Positions 24,620-32,623 of a DNA stretch of 64,000 bases are shown in pieces. The number at the start of each line of letters is the position of its first letter. Positions within the stretch are counted from its first letter, which is position 1. The stretch covers positions 108,851 to 172,850 of the forward strand of contig QXXL01000012.1 in NCBI GenBank assembly GCA_009911505.1, in the 5' to 3' direction. This DNA is from Lachnospiraceae bacterium. Lineage in GTDB: Bacteria > Bacillota > Clostridia > Lachnospirales > Lachnospiraceae. Position numbers and translations under genes: made by a program. The notes under the pieces are model-generated. The model made no database searches. It was not told the origin of the DNA and saw only the letters and a list, made by a program, of their open reading frames with translations.

Positions 24620-26527
24620 ATGGGAAATTTTTCAGAACTGGATATGTATTTGTTTGGGCAGGCCACACATTATGATATTTACAAAAAGCTGGGGGCGCAT
24701 CCGCAGACCCGCAGGAAGAAGAAAGGTATCTGCTTTGCTGTTTACGCGCCGCATGCGCAGAAGGTATTTGTTATCGGTGAATTCAACGATTGGGATGAAA
24801 CGTCACACGAGCTAAAACGGTTAGAGCCGGAATCAGCGGGGATCTACGAGTTGTTTGTCCCTGGCCTTGGGACAGGCAGCCTATATAAATACCTGATCGA
24901 AACGCCGGACGGCAGAAAGCTTTATAAATCCGATCCGTATGCGAACTTTGCGGAAATGCGCCCAGGTACGGCATCCCGAATCGTAGACATTGACAATTTT
25001 AAATGGACTGACGAAGCATGGATGAAAAAACGCCGGGAGTGTGAAACTATGGACGAGCAGCCCATGAGTATTTACGAAGTACACCCCGGATCCTGGATGC
25101 GCCATCCCGGCTACGAAGAGGACACCGGGTTTTACACCTACCGCGAGCTGGCAAAGTCACTGACTGAGTATGTCAAAGAAATGGGCTATACGCATGTGGA
25201 GCTGATGGGGATTTCCGAGTATCCGTTTGATGGCTCCTGGGGATACCAGGTAACGGGGTATTATGCGCCGACATCCCGTTATGGTACGCCGGAGGATTTT
25301 GCGTGGCTGGTCAATTACTTACATAAACACAATATTGGCGTTATCTTAGACTGGGTGCCTGCGCATTTCCCAAGGGATGCACACGGGCTGGCAGAATTTG
25401 ACGGACAGGCTTTGTACGAATATGCCGATCCGAGGATGGGGGAGCATCCGGACTGGGGTACTAAGATTTTTGACTACGGCAATAACCAGGTCAAGAACTT
25501 TTTAATTGGCAGCGCCTTAATGTGGATAGAGCATTACCATGTCGACGGACTTCGGGTAGATGCGGTAGCTTCTATGTTATATCTTGATTACGGCAAGCAG
25601 GATGGCCAGTGGGTGGCCAATAAATATGGCGAGAACAAAAACTTAGAAGCTATTGAGTTTTTCCGCCACATCAATACCCTGATTACCGGGCGCAACAAGG
25701 GAGCGGTTATGATTGCGGAGGAATCCACCGCATGGCCAATGGTTACTGGCCCGGCTCAGGAGGGTGGCCTAAACTTCTCTTTGAAGTGGAATATGGGCTG
25801 GATGCATGACTTTTTGGATTACATGAAGCTGGATCCGTATTTTCGGAAAGACAACCACAACCGCATGACATTTGCAATGTCATATAATGCCAGTGAAAAA
25901 TATATCCTGGTATTGTCACACGATGAAGTAGTACATCTAAAATGCTCTATGTTAAATAAAATGCCAGGGTTAGGCGAAGATAAATTTTCCAACTTAAAAG
26001 TAGCCTACGCTTTTATGATGGGGCATCCTGGAAAAAAACTTTTGTTTATGGGCCAGGAATTTGCCCAGGATCATGAGTGGAGTGAAAAGGTAGAGCTGGA
26101 ATGGTATTTACTGGACAACCCCAGCCATAAGCAGGTTCAGGAATATGTCAAAGAGCTTTTACATATGTACAAAAAATATCCGGCCATGCATGAATTGGAT
26201 CACAGTTGGGAAGGGTTTGAATGGATCAACGCTAACGATGCTGAGCGCAGCATTTTTAGTTTTATCCGTAAGAGCAAAGACGGGAAAAACTGCCTGCTGT
26301 TTGTCTGCAATTTTACCCCGGTGGCGAGGGAGGATTACCGGGTTGGCGTACCGCAACGGAAGGTATACCGGCTAATTTTTAACAGCGATGACAAGAGGTT
26401 CGGCGGAACAGGGCAGGAACGCCCGGTCAGCTATCGGCCAAAGAAACAAGAATGTGACGGGAAGCCCTATTCGTTTGCCTACCCACTGCCTGGGTACGGT
26501 GTGGCAGTGTTTAAATTTTCTTATTAA
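24620..26527 (+). CDS. glgB: 1,4-alpha-glucan (glycogen) branching enzyme
   Basis: 635 residues, GH13 family. An N-terminal CBM48 domain (FAVYAPHAQKVFVIGEFNDW near 35) precedes the catalytic barrel. The nucleophile Asp is in DGLRVDAVAS, the acid Glu in MIAEEST, and the transition-state Asp in LSHDEVVH. It creates alpha-1,6 branches in glycogen. No other glycogen gene is adjacent. GGAGGGG lies before ATG 24620. A terminator follows. Confidence 0.95.
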   Translation: MGNFSELDMYLFGQATHYDIYKKLGAHPQTRRKKKGICFAVYAPHAQKVFVIGEFNDWDETSHELKRLEPESAGIYELFVPGLGTGSLYKYLIETPDGRKLYKSDPYANFAEMRPGTASRIVDIDNFKWTDEAWMKKRRECETMDEQPMSIYEVHPGSWMRHPGYEEDTGFYTYRELAKSLTEYVKEMGYTHVELMGISEYPFDGSWGYQVTGYYAPTSRYGTPEDFAWLVNYLHKHNIGVILDWVPAHFPRDAHGLAEFDGQALYEYADPRMGEHPDWGTKIFDYGNNQVKNFLIGSALMWIEHYHVDGLRVDAVASMLYLDYGKQDGQWVANKYGENKNLEAIEFFRHINTLITGRNKGAVMIAEESTAWPMVTGPAQEGGLNFSLKWNMGWMHDFLDYMKLDPYFRKDNHNRMTFAMSYNASEKYILVLSHDEVVHLKCSMLNKMPGLGEDKFSNLKVAYAFMMGHPGKKLLFMGQEFAQDHEWSEKVELEWYLLDNPSHKQVQEYVKELLHMYKKYPAMHELDHSWEGFEWINANDAERSIFSFIRKSKDGKNCLLFVCNFTPVAREDYRVGVPQRKVYRLIFNSDDKRFGGTGQERPVSYRPKKQECDGKPYSFAYPLPGYGVAVFKFSY

Positions 26528-26548
26528 AGTGTATAGTGGTGTGAAGAT

Positions 26549-26593
26549 AACGTCCCTTTCGGCCAGCGGGAGGGACGTTTGCCCGCCTTTTTT
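26549..26593 (+). terminator. Terminator after glgB with two competing stems
   Basis: AACGTCCCT (26549-26557) pairs perfectly with AGGGACGTT (26571-26579). An overlapping alternative, GCGGG (26566-26570) with CCCGC (26582-26586), sits directly before C plus six T (26588-26593). Confidence 0.7.
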
Positions 26594-26612
26594 GGGTTCC
26601 ATAAAAAAACAA

Positions 26613-26641
26613 TTGACGATATTGCCGCAGTGTGTTATCAT
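26613..26641 (+). promoter_or_regulatory. Sigma-A promoter for rpmG-secE-nusG
   Basis: TTGACG (26613-26618), 17-base spacer, TATCAT (26636-26641). Confidence 0.65.
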
Positions 26642-26746
26642 AAAACAGCTTGGAAGTAGGTCTTTTTTTTATGCCTAAATTTATCTTAAAAATAAAAGGG
26701 CAGATTTTGGCATAGAAAACACAATGAATTTATGGAGGTGGAAGTT

Positions 26747-26896
26747 GTGCGCACGAGAATTACATTGGCATGCACAGAATGCAAACAGCGTAATTACAAC
26801 ACAAAGAAGGACAAAAAAGCTCATCCGGACAGAATGGAGACCAGAAAGTATTGCAAGTTCTGCAGAAAGCATACTTTACACAAAGAAACCAAATAA
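26747..26896 (+). CDS. rpmG: 50S ribosomal protein L33, zinc-binding form
   Basis: 49 residues, GTG start 26747 with GGAGGTGG upstream. The peptide begins [19 protein letters not shown] and ends HTLHKETK. Two CxxC pairs (CTEC and CKFC) mark the zinc-binding version. Gene order rpmG-secE-nusG is the usual one. Confidence 0.95.
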   Translation: MRTRITLACTECKQRNYNTKKDKKAHPDRMETRKYCKFCRKHTLHKETK

Positions 26897-26922
26897 TCCG
26901 GAAAGGGCGGAGGTGTTAAATT

Positions 26923-27150
26923 ATGGCAGATAACACAAACACAGATGTAAAAACAAAAGAAGAAAAAGCTCCTAAGACGAGCTGGTTTGAAGGCGTAAAG
27001 ACGGAGTTTGGCAAAATTGCCTGGCCCGCAAAAGACGCGCTTGCCAAACAGACCGCGGCTGTCATCGCTGTTTCAGTCGTAGTTGGGCTCATTATCACAA
27101 TTCTGGATACCTTTATCCAGTACGGCATTGATTTCCTGGTTAGTTTATAA
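26923..27150 (+). CDS. secE: Preprotein translocase subunit SecE
   Basis: 75 residues. A charged N-terminus is followed by the conserved FEGVKTEFGKIAWP amphipathic helix and a single C-terminal membrane segment. It clamps SecY in the translocon. Gram-positive one-TM form. The gene lies between rpmG and nusG, as expected. Confidence 0.95.
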   Translation: MADNTNTDVKTKEEKAPKTSWFEGVKTEFGKIAWPAKDALAKQTAAVIAVSVVVGLIITILDTFIQYGIDFLVSL

Positions 27151-27162
27151 TGGAGGCGTTTT

Positions 27163-27681
27163 ATGGCAGAAGCACACTGGTATGTTGTTCATACTTATTC
27201 CGGATATGAGAATAAAGTAAAGGCGAACATTGACAAAACGATTGAAAACAGGCATTTGGAAGATCAGATTTTAGAAGTAAGGGTCCCGATGCAGGACGTA
27301 TTTGAGATGAAAAATGGCGCCAAAAAGCAGGTTTCCAAGAAACTGTTCCCAGGATATGTACTCATCAATATGGTTATGAATGATGATACCTGGTATGTTG
27401 TCAGAAACACCAGAGGCGTTACAGGGTTCGTCGGGCCGGGCTCCAAGCCTGTGCCGCTGACGGAAGAAGAAATGATGCCGTTAGGAGTAGGGAGAGAAGA
27501 CGTTGTGGTGGATTTTGAAGAAGGGGATACCATTGTCGTGACAGGAGGCGTCTGGAAGGATACCATTGGCGTCATCCAGACGATGAACCACGGTAAGCAG
27601 ATTGTCACCATCAATGTTGAACTATTCGGCCGCGAAACGCCGGTAGAAATTAGTTTCGCAGAAGTCAAGAAGATGAATTAA
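27163..27681 (+). CDS. nusG: Transcription termination/antitermination factor NusG
   Basis: 172 residues. The NGN domain begins HWYVVHTYSGYENKVK, with FPGYVLINM and RNTRGVTGFVG, and a C-terminal KOW domain has EGDTIVVTGGVWKDTIGVI. It binds RNA polymerase and couples transcription to ribosomes or Rho. Ends 15 bases before rplK. Confidence 0.96.
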   Translation: MAEAHWYVVHTYSGYENKVKANIDKTIENRHLEDQILEVRVPMQDVFEMKNGAKKQVSKKLFPGYVLINMVMNDDTWYVVRNTRGVTGFVGPGSKPVPLTEEEMMPLGVGREDVVVDFEEGDTIVVTGGVWKDTIGVIQTMNHGKQIVTINVELFGRETPVEISFAEVKKMN

Positions 27682-27696
27682 GGAGGTTAATTCCAA

Positions 27697-28122
27697 ATGG
27701 CAAAGAAAGTACAAGGATATATTAAGTTACAGATTCCTGCTGGAAAGGCAACGCCTGCCCCACCTGTTGGCCCGGCGCTTGGCCAGCACGGCGTAAATAT
27801 TGTTGAGTTTACCAAGCAGTTCAATGCAAGGACCGCAGATCAGGGTGATATGGTCATCCCGGTTGTTATTACGGTTTATGCAGACAGGAGCTTTAGCTTT
27901 ATCACAAAGACCCCGCCTGCACCTGTATTAATCAAAAAGGCCTGCAACATTAAGTCTGGTTCGGCAGTCCCAAATAAGACTAAGGTTGCAACGATTTCCA
28001 AAGCAAAAGTGCAGGAGATTGCAGAATTAAAGATGCCGGATTTAAATGCGGCTTCTTTGGAAGCAGCTATGAGTATGATTGCCGGTACGGCAAGATCCAT
28101 GGGTGTTACAGTAGAAGAATAA
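27697..28122 (+). CDS. rplK: 50S ribosomal protein L11
   Basis: 141 residues. [29 protein letters not shown] is the methylated, thiopeptide-binding N-terminal domain (given here as one contiguous motif near residues 4-32), and the C-terminal part carries the rRNA-binding segment ending in [12 protein letters not shown]. Part of the GTPase-associated centre. AAGGAGG precedes ATG 27697. Confidence 0.96.
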   Translation: MAKKVQGYIKLQIPAGKATPAPPVGPALGQHGVNIVEFTKQFNARTADQGDMVIPVVITVYADRSFSFITKTPPAPVLIKKACNIKSGSAVPNKTKVATISKAKVQEIAELKMPDLNAASLEAAMSMIAGTARSMGVTVEE

Positions 28123-28134
28123 AAATCGAAAAAA

Positions 28135-28216
28135 GGCATGGCCGGCGGATGACAGCGGCTGCCGGATGCCCGGACAGTGGGAGGGAACGTACTTCCCCGA
28201 TACTACCACAGGAGGT
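28135..28216 (+). promoter_or_regulatory. Candidate L1-binding site upstream of rplA
   Basis: Two hairpins fill the rplK-rplA gap. The first pairs GGCAT/ATGCC (28135-28139/28166-28170) and CCGGC/GCCGG. The second pairs GTGG (28177-28180) with CCAC (28206-28209) and GGGAA (28183-28187) with TTCCC (28193-28197). The internal loop is asymmetric: GA on one side and CGATACTA on the other. This mimics the GGTGGGAG...GAAATACCACC element that L1 binds in 23S rRNA. The ribosome binding site AGGAGG follows at once, so bound L1 could block rplA translation. L1 autoregulation is known; this site is inferred from pattern. Confidence 0.55.
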
Positions 28217-28223
28217 TTGAATC

Positions 28224-28931
28224 ATGAAAAAAAGAGGAAAGAAATATCTAGAGGCTGCGAAAGCAGTAGACAGGACAGCTACTTATGACAAAGCTGAAGC
28301 GGTTGCCCTGGCCAAAAAGACAGCAATTGCCAAATTTGACGAGACAATCGAGGTTCATATCCGGACCGGATGTGACGGCCGCCATGCAGAACAGCAGGTG
28401 CGCGGTGCAGTCGTACTGCCGCACGGGACAGGAAAAGCCGTACGCGTACTGGTGTTTGCAAAAGGGACGAAGGTAGACGAGGCGCAGGCCGCAGGGGCAG
28501 ATTTTGTCGGCGGAGACGAGCTGATCCCGAAGATCCAGAATGAAGGCTGGCTCGATTTTGACGTCGTAGTTGCTACGCCAGACATGATGGGCGTTGTCGG
28601 ACGCCTTGGCCGTGTGCTCGGGCCAAAAGGCCTGATGCCGAACCCGAAGGCTGGTACGGTTACGATGGACGTTACGAAAGCGATTGCCGATATCAAAGCT
28701 GGTAAGATTGAATATAGGTTAGACAAGAGCAATATTATCCATGTGCCAATTGGAAAAGCTTCCTTCACAGATGAACAATTAGCGGACAACTTCCAGACTC
28801 TTATGGATGCAGTCAACAAAGCGCGCCCAAGCAGCTTAAAGGGGCAGTATATTAAGAGCATCACCGTTTCACCGACGATGGGCCCCGGAATCAAGGTAAA
28901 TGTCCTGAAAGCTACCTCTGCAGCGCAGTAA
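28224..28931 (+). CDS. rplA: 50S ribosomal protein L1
   Basis: 235 residues. Conserved [34 protein letters not shown] and the C-terminal [11 protein letters not shown] are present. It forms the L1 stalk that moves E-site tRNA and is a translational repressor of its own operon in many bacteria. ATG 28224 lies behind AGGAGGTTTGA. Confidence 0.96.
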   Translation: MKKRGKKYLEAAKAVDRTATYDKAEAVALAKKTAIAKFDETIEVHIRTGCDGRHAEQQVRGAVVLPHGTGKAVRVLVFAKGTKVDEAQAAGADFVGGDELIPKIQNEGWLDFDVVVATPDMMGVVGRLGRVLGPKGLMPNPKAGTVTMDVTKAIADIKAGKIEYRLDKSNIIHVPIGKASFTDEQLADNFQTLMDAVNKARPSSLKGQYIKSITVSPTMGPGIKVNVLKATSAAQ

Positions 28932-28939
28932 TTTGCTGA

Positions 28940-28968
28940 TTGACAATCCTTATAAATCATGCTATAGT
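28940..28968 (+). promoter_or_regulatory. Sigma-A promoter for rplJ-rplL
   Basis: TTGACA (28940-28945), 17-base spacer, TATAGT (28963-28968). It directs the L10 leader. Confidence 0.85.
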
Positions 28969-28974
28969 AAGTAA

Positions 28975-29080
28975 GCATATTGCCGAAGACAGCAGGTGCC
29001 ACATGGCGTAATCGCAAAGAGCCTGCCGAGGAGATGAACAGATGGCTACTACCTCCCTGTCTTTGGACAGGGAGATTTTT
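28975..29080 (+). promoter_or_regulatory. Ribosomal protein L10 leader with attenuator
   Basis: The sequence GCCGAAGACAGCAGGTG with a later CCTGCCGAGGAG matches the conserved L10(L12)4-binding kink-turn leader of Firmicutes. It is followed by an attenuator terminator: CTCCCTGTC (29053-29061), loop TTTG, GACAGGGAG (29066-29074), then A and five T. Excess L10-L12 complex is expected to favour termination. A gap of about 75 bases separates it from rplJ. Confidence 0.88.
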
Positions 29081-29154
29081 ATTAATAAGACTTAGTCTAT
29101 TTCCTACAGAACGGTGGCATATGCCAGATTAATAATAAAAGGAGGTGCACGTTC

Positions 29155-29676
29155 GTGGCAAAAGTAGAACTGAAACAACCGATCGTACAGGAGATTTCCG
29201 AACACGTTAAGGACGCACAGAGCGTTGTAATCGTAGATTACCGCGGCCTTACCGTTGCAGAGGATACGGAGCTGCGCAAACAGCTTCGGGAAGCTGGTGT
29301 TACTTATAAAGTATACAAGAATACACTGATGAACTTTGCATTCAAGAATACGGAATTTGAAAGCCTGGCGCCCGTACTTGAAGGGCCTAGCGCAATTGCA
29401 ATTTCCACTACGGATGCAACTGCCCCGGCAAGGGTATTGTCTAAATTTGCAAAGAACGCCCCGGCGCTTGAGATTAAGGCTGGCGTTGTAGAGGGTACAT
29501 TTTATGATGCAGATGGCATGAAAGCAATTGCGGCGGTTCCGTCAAGGGAAGAGCTGCTTTCCAAGTTCCTTGGAAGCATACAGTCCCCGATTTCCAACTT
29601 CGCCCGTGTGCTTAAGCAGATTGCCGAAAAAGACGGCAGCAGCGAAGCGGCGGCAGAACCAGCAGCAGAAGCTTAA
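29155..29676 (+). CDS. rplJ: 50S ribosomal protein L10
   Basis: 173 residues. GTG start 29155 with AAAGGAGGTG upstream. VVIVDYRGLTVAEDTELRKQLRE and a YKNTLMNFA segment are typical. The Ala-rich C-terminus anchors L7/L12 dimers. Regulated by the leader directly upstream. Confidence 0.96.
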   Translation: MAKVELKQPIVQEISEHVKDAQSVVIVDYRGLTVAEDTELRKQLREAGVTYKVYKNTLMNFAFKNTEFESLAPVLEGPSAIAISTTDATAPARVLSKFAKNAPALEIKAGVVEGTFYDADGMKAIAAVPSREELLSKFLGSIQSPISNFARVLKQIAEKDGSSEAAAEPAAEA

Positions 29677-29733
29677 TGCAATTTGGGAACTTTATTTGAA
29701 GAGAACAAAATTTATTTATGGAGGTAAATAAAA

Positions 29734-30108
29734 ATGGCTAAAATGACAACAGCAGAATTTATTGAAGCGATCAAAGAGTTGAGCGTGTTAGAATTAAATG
29801 ATTTGGTAAAAGCATGTGAAGAAGAGTTTGGCGTATCTGCAGCAGCAGGCGTAGTAGTTGCAGCAGCAGGCGGCGAAGCGGCAGCTGAAGAAGAAAAGAC
29901 TGAATTCGATGTAGAGCTGACAGAGGTTGGCCCGAACAAGGTTAAAGTAATTAAAGTTGTCCGTGAAGTGACTGGCTTAGGCTTAAAAGAAGCAAAAGAC
30001 TTAGTAGACGGCGCTCCGAAGGTAGTGAAGGAAGCTGCTGATAAGGCCAGCGCAGAAGATCTTAAGACAAGGCTTGAAGCAGAAGGCGCTAAGGTTACTT
30101 TAAAATAA
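29734..30108 (+). CDS. rplL: 50S ribosomal protein L7/L12
   Basis: 124 residues. An N-terminal dimerisation helix pair, an Ala/Glu-rich flexible hinge around residues 35-52, and a C-terminal domain ending in GAKVTLK with [21 protein letters not shown] that recruits translation GTPases. Last gene of this operon, followed by a strong terminator. Confidence 0.97.
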   Translation: MAKMTTAEFIEAIKELSVLELNDLVKACEEEFGVSAAAGVVVAAAGGEAAAEEEKTEFDVELTEVGPNKVKVIKVVREVTGLGLKEAKDLVDGAPKVVKEAADKASAEDLKTRLEAEGAKVTLK

Positions 30109-30138
30109 TGATCTACAGATAAATAATGCGTAATAAAG

Positions 30139-30191
30139 GGCTGTCGTAAATGGCTATTGGATATACCTCCATTTACCGACAGCCTTTTTTT
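30139..30191 (+). terminator. Rho-independent terminator after rplL
   Basis: GGCTGTCGTAAATGG (30139-30153) pairs with CCATTTACCGACAGCC (30169-30184) with one bulge, followed by seven T. Confidence 0.92.
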
Positions 30192-30209
30192 CGTTCACAA
30201 ATATACTTT

Positions 30210-30539
30210 TTAGACTTGTATTTTTTTCATTTCAATTAGAGATTTAAGGTAATGGATGGTTGTTTCTATTTCATCAATGCTTAGTGCATTTGCTAAATCA
30301 ATGAGCGAAGTCTGGCTCTGTTTATCCCCAAACAGGATATAATCTGCGGACGTATTAAACTGCCTGCAGATTTTTGCTAATGTGTCTTGTGACACTCCCT
30401 TTTTTCCGTTTTCAATCTCGGACAAAAAATTGATAGATATATCAATTAATTCGGCGAATTCAGCTTGTGTATAATCATGCAGCAGGCGCAGCTGCCGGAC
30501 GCGCTGCCCGATTTTGGATTTATCAAGAATATCTGTCAT
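30210..30539 (-). CDS. XRE-family transcriptional regulator
   Basis: About 109 residues. An N-terminal Cro/CI-type helix-turn-helix (RVRQLRLLHDYTQAEFAELIDIS, then NFLSEIENGKKGVS) is followed by a short helical tail with no other domain. The second of two adjacent ATG codons (first base 30539) is preferred because GGAGG then has normal spacing. The gene faces away from the small membrane-protein gene and may control it. A 13-base palindrome in the shared intergenic region is a candidate operator. Confidence 0.85.
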   Translation of the reverse strand: MTDILDKSKIGQRVRQLRLLHDYTQAEFAELIDISINFLSEIENGKKGVSQDTLAKICRQFNTSADYILFGDKQSQTSLIDLANALSIDEIETTIHYLKSLIEMKKIQV

Positions 30540-30703
30540 CATGGTCCTCCATCAAGGTTACAGTTAAATTTAGTGTTCTAATTTTTAGCTGGATAAAGCA
30601 TAAGGGGCCAAACTGTAACTCTATAAGCTGCCAAATGGCTGTTTCCCTGATTATTGTAACAGGTATGCTATGTGCAATAACATTAATTATAGTTTGATAT
30701 AAT

Positions 30704-30753
30704 TCGCTTTAAGCGATAAAATATTTGACAAAGATTTAGTGAAGTAATAGTAT
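30704..30753 (+). promoter_or_regulatory. Promoter with upstream palindrome ahead of the small membrane protein
   Basis: TTGACA (30725-30730) is followed after 17 bases by TAGTAT (30748-30753). Directly upstream, TCGCTTTAAGCGA (30704-30716) is a perfect palindrome with one central base, a plausible operator for the divergent XRE regulator. Confidence 0.45.
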
Positions 30754-30794
30754 AGAATAGCATAATACAAATGTCTTACGGAGGATAAATAACT

Positions 30795-31088
30795 ATGAAG
30801 AAAAAAATTAACAAATTTTTTGTGGTAGTACTATTATGCTTTAGTTGTATTTTATTATTCAGAAGTGCAAATATAGGGACAGACGAGGGCAGTTTCGGCT
30901 GGAGGCAGGATGATGCCAGGGGAATGGCATATGAAGGTGATATTAGGGAGGATACAGAGTGTAACTGTGGGTACAGCTGGAGGAGCATCAAGTTTTATTT
31001 GGATGGAAGGAGATATGTGACATTGGATGTGGTAGTTTTAACTTCTGCAATGGTGTTAGTGTTTGTTTTAGTTTTAAACCGGCAATAA
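30795..31088 (+). CDS. Small membrane protein of unknown function
   Basis: 97 residues, not recognised. A Lys-rich N-terminus precedes a hydrophobic segment (about 8-25), then a hydrophilic, acidic middle with two Cys (ECNCGYSW), and a second hydrophobic segment (about 77-94). Topology suggests both ends inside with an external loop. GGAGG lies 12-14 bases before ATG 30795. Placed between the XRE gene and TrpB2; no functional hint beyond that. Confidence 0.6.
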   Translation: MKKKINKFFVVVLLCFSCILLFRSANIGTDEGSFGWRQDDARGMAYEGDIREDTECNCGYSWRSIKFYLDGRRYVTLDVVVLTSAMVLVFVLVLNRQ

Positions 31089-31165
31089 AACGGATTTCAA
31101 ACGGAAAATCATTGACAGAATCCATGGAAAATGATAGCGTTAAAAGAAAAAAGGAGATGGAGAAC

Positions 31166-32539
31166 TTGAGTAATCAAAAAATACCCTATAAAATTTATCT
31201 ACACGAGCATGAGTTGCCACAGCAATGGTATAATGTACGTGCTGATATGAAACATAAACCAGCCCCCCTACTAAATCCAGGAACATTAAAGCCTATGACG
31301 GTTGAAGAGCTTTCCGGCGTGTTTTGTACTGAGCTGGCAAAGCAGGAAGTGGACGATGCGACTCCTTATATTGATATTCCAGAGGAAATTTTAAAGTTTT
31401 ATAAAATGTACCGCCCTTCTCCTCTGGTACGGGCGTATTGCCTGGAAGAACAACTCAAAACGCCCGCGAAGATTTATTATAAATTTGAGGGCAACAATAC
31501 GAGTGGAAGCCACAAGCTAAATTCTGCGATTGCCCAGGCTTATTATGCAAAACAGCAGGGTTTAAAAGGCGTTACAACAGAAACTGGCGCGGGCCAGTGG
31601 GGAACGGCGCTTTCTATGGCTTGCTCATATTTCGATCTGGACTGTAAGGTATATATGGTAAAGGTTTCCTATGAGCAGAAACCGTTCCGCCGCGAGGTTA
31701 TGCGCACTTATGGCGCCAGCGTGACCCCTTCCCCATCCCAGTCAACAGAAGTTGGGCGCAAGATTCTGGCTGAGCATCCTGGTACGACCGGAAGCCTTGG
31801 ATGCGCGATCTCAGAAGCGGTAGAGACTGCTGTTAATACGGAAGGCTACCGTTATGTACTTGGCAGTGTATTGAACCAAGTGCTTTTGCATCAGTCTGTA
31901 ATAGGGCTTGAGACAAAAGCCGCCATGGATAAATATGGTATAACGCCAGATATTATTATCGGATGTGCGGGGGGCGGTTCAAACCTGGGCGGTTTGATTT
32001 CGCCGTTTATGGGTGAAAAGCTCCGGGGAGAAAAGGATTACCATTTTATTGCAGTAGAACCTGCTTCCTGTCCAAGCTTTACCAGGGGTAAATTCGCGTA
32101 TGATTTCTGTGATACCGGAAAAGTATGCCCGCTGGCAAAGATGTATACCTTGGGCAGTGGGTTTATTCCATCGGCTAACCATGCGGGAGGGCTTCGCTAT
32201 CATGGTATGAGTTCAGTCCTTTCCCAGCTTTACGCTGACGGGCTGATGGAGGCGCGTGCAGTAGAACAGACGGCGGTATTTGACGCGGCGGAGCAGTTCG
32301 CAAGGGTAGAAGGGATTCTGCCTGCGCCTGAGAGCTCGCATGCAATACGTGCAGCAATTGACGAGGCATTAAAATGCAAGGAAACAGGGGAAGAAAAGAC
32401 AATTTTATTTGGCCTGACCGGGACGGGATATTTTGATATGGTTGCCTATGAGAAATACCATAACGGGGAAATGATGGATTATATTCCGACAGATGAGGAG
32501 TTAAAGCCGGGCTTTGCATCACTTCCAGAGGTTGAATAA
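31166..32539 (+). CDS. TrpB2-type tryptophan synthase beta-like enzyme
   Basis: A PLP enzyme of the TrpB2 group, about 457 residues. The PLP Lys is in NNTSGSHKLNSA; TGAGQWGTALS and the phosphate-binding GCAGGGSNLGG are present. TrpB2 condenses indole with serine and usually lacks a TrpA partner; none is here. TTG 31166 is the likely start: AAGGAG (31151-31156) has correct spacing and the protein then begins SNQKIPYKIYL as in relatives. Upstream in-frame starts have no ribosome binding site, and the one at 31112 overlaps a perfect TTGACA (31112-31117) that may be a -35. Confidence 0.9.
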   Translation: MSNQKIPYKIYLHEHELPQQWYNVRADMKHKPAPLLNPGTLKPMTVEELSGVFCTELAKQEVDDATPYIDIPEEILKFYKMYRPSPLVRAYCLEEQLKTPAKIYYKFEGNNTSGSHKLNSAIAQAYYAKQQGLKGVTTETGAGQWGTALSMACSYFDLDCKVYMVKVSYEQKPFRREVMRTYGASVTPSPSQSTEVGRKILAEHPGTTGSLGCAISEAVETAVNTEGYRYVLGSVLNQVLLHQSVIGLETKAAMDKYGITPDIIIGCAGGGSNLGGLISPFMGEKLRGEKDYHFIAVEPASCPSFTRGKFAYDFCDTGKVCPLAKMYTLGSGFIPSANHAGGLRYHGMSSVLSQLYADGLMEARAVEQTAVFDAAEQFARVEGILPAPESSHAIRAAIDEALKCKETGEEKTILFGLTGTGYFDMVAYEKYHNGEMMDYIPTDEELKPGFASLPEVE

Positions 32540-32546
32540 GAAAGCC

Positions 32547-32581
32547 GGGAATTGCCATGATAAATGGCAGTTCCCTTTTTT
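32547..32581 (+). terminator. Rho-independent terminator after TrpB2
   Basis: GGGAATTGCCAT (32547-32558) pairs with ATGGCAGTTCCC (32564-32575) with one G-T pair, then six T. Confidence 0.88.
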
Positions 32582-32623
32582 ATGAACTGATATGATTTTA
32601 AATAGAAAAGCGAGGATTTTAGT

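Noticed and set aside
26388..26678. Open frame over the end of glgB and the intergenic terminator
   Set aside because: It runs through the terminator and overlaps glgB in another frame.
31112..31140. Full promoter for TrpB2
   Set aside because: TTGACA is perfect, but the sequence 17 bases later (TAGCGT) is a poor -10, so it is only mentioned as a possible -35.
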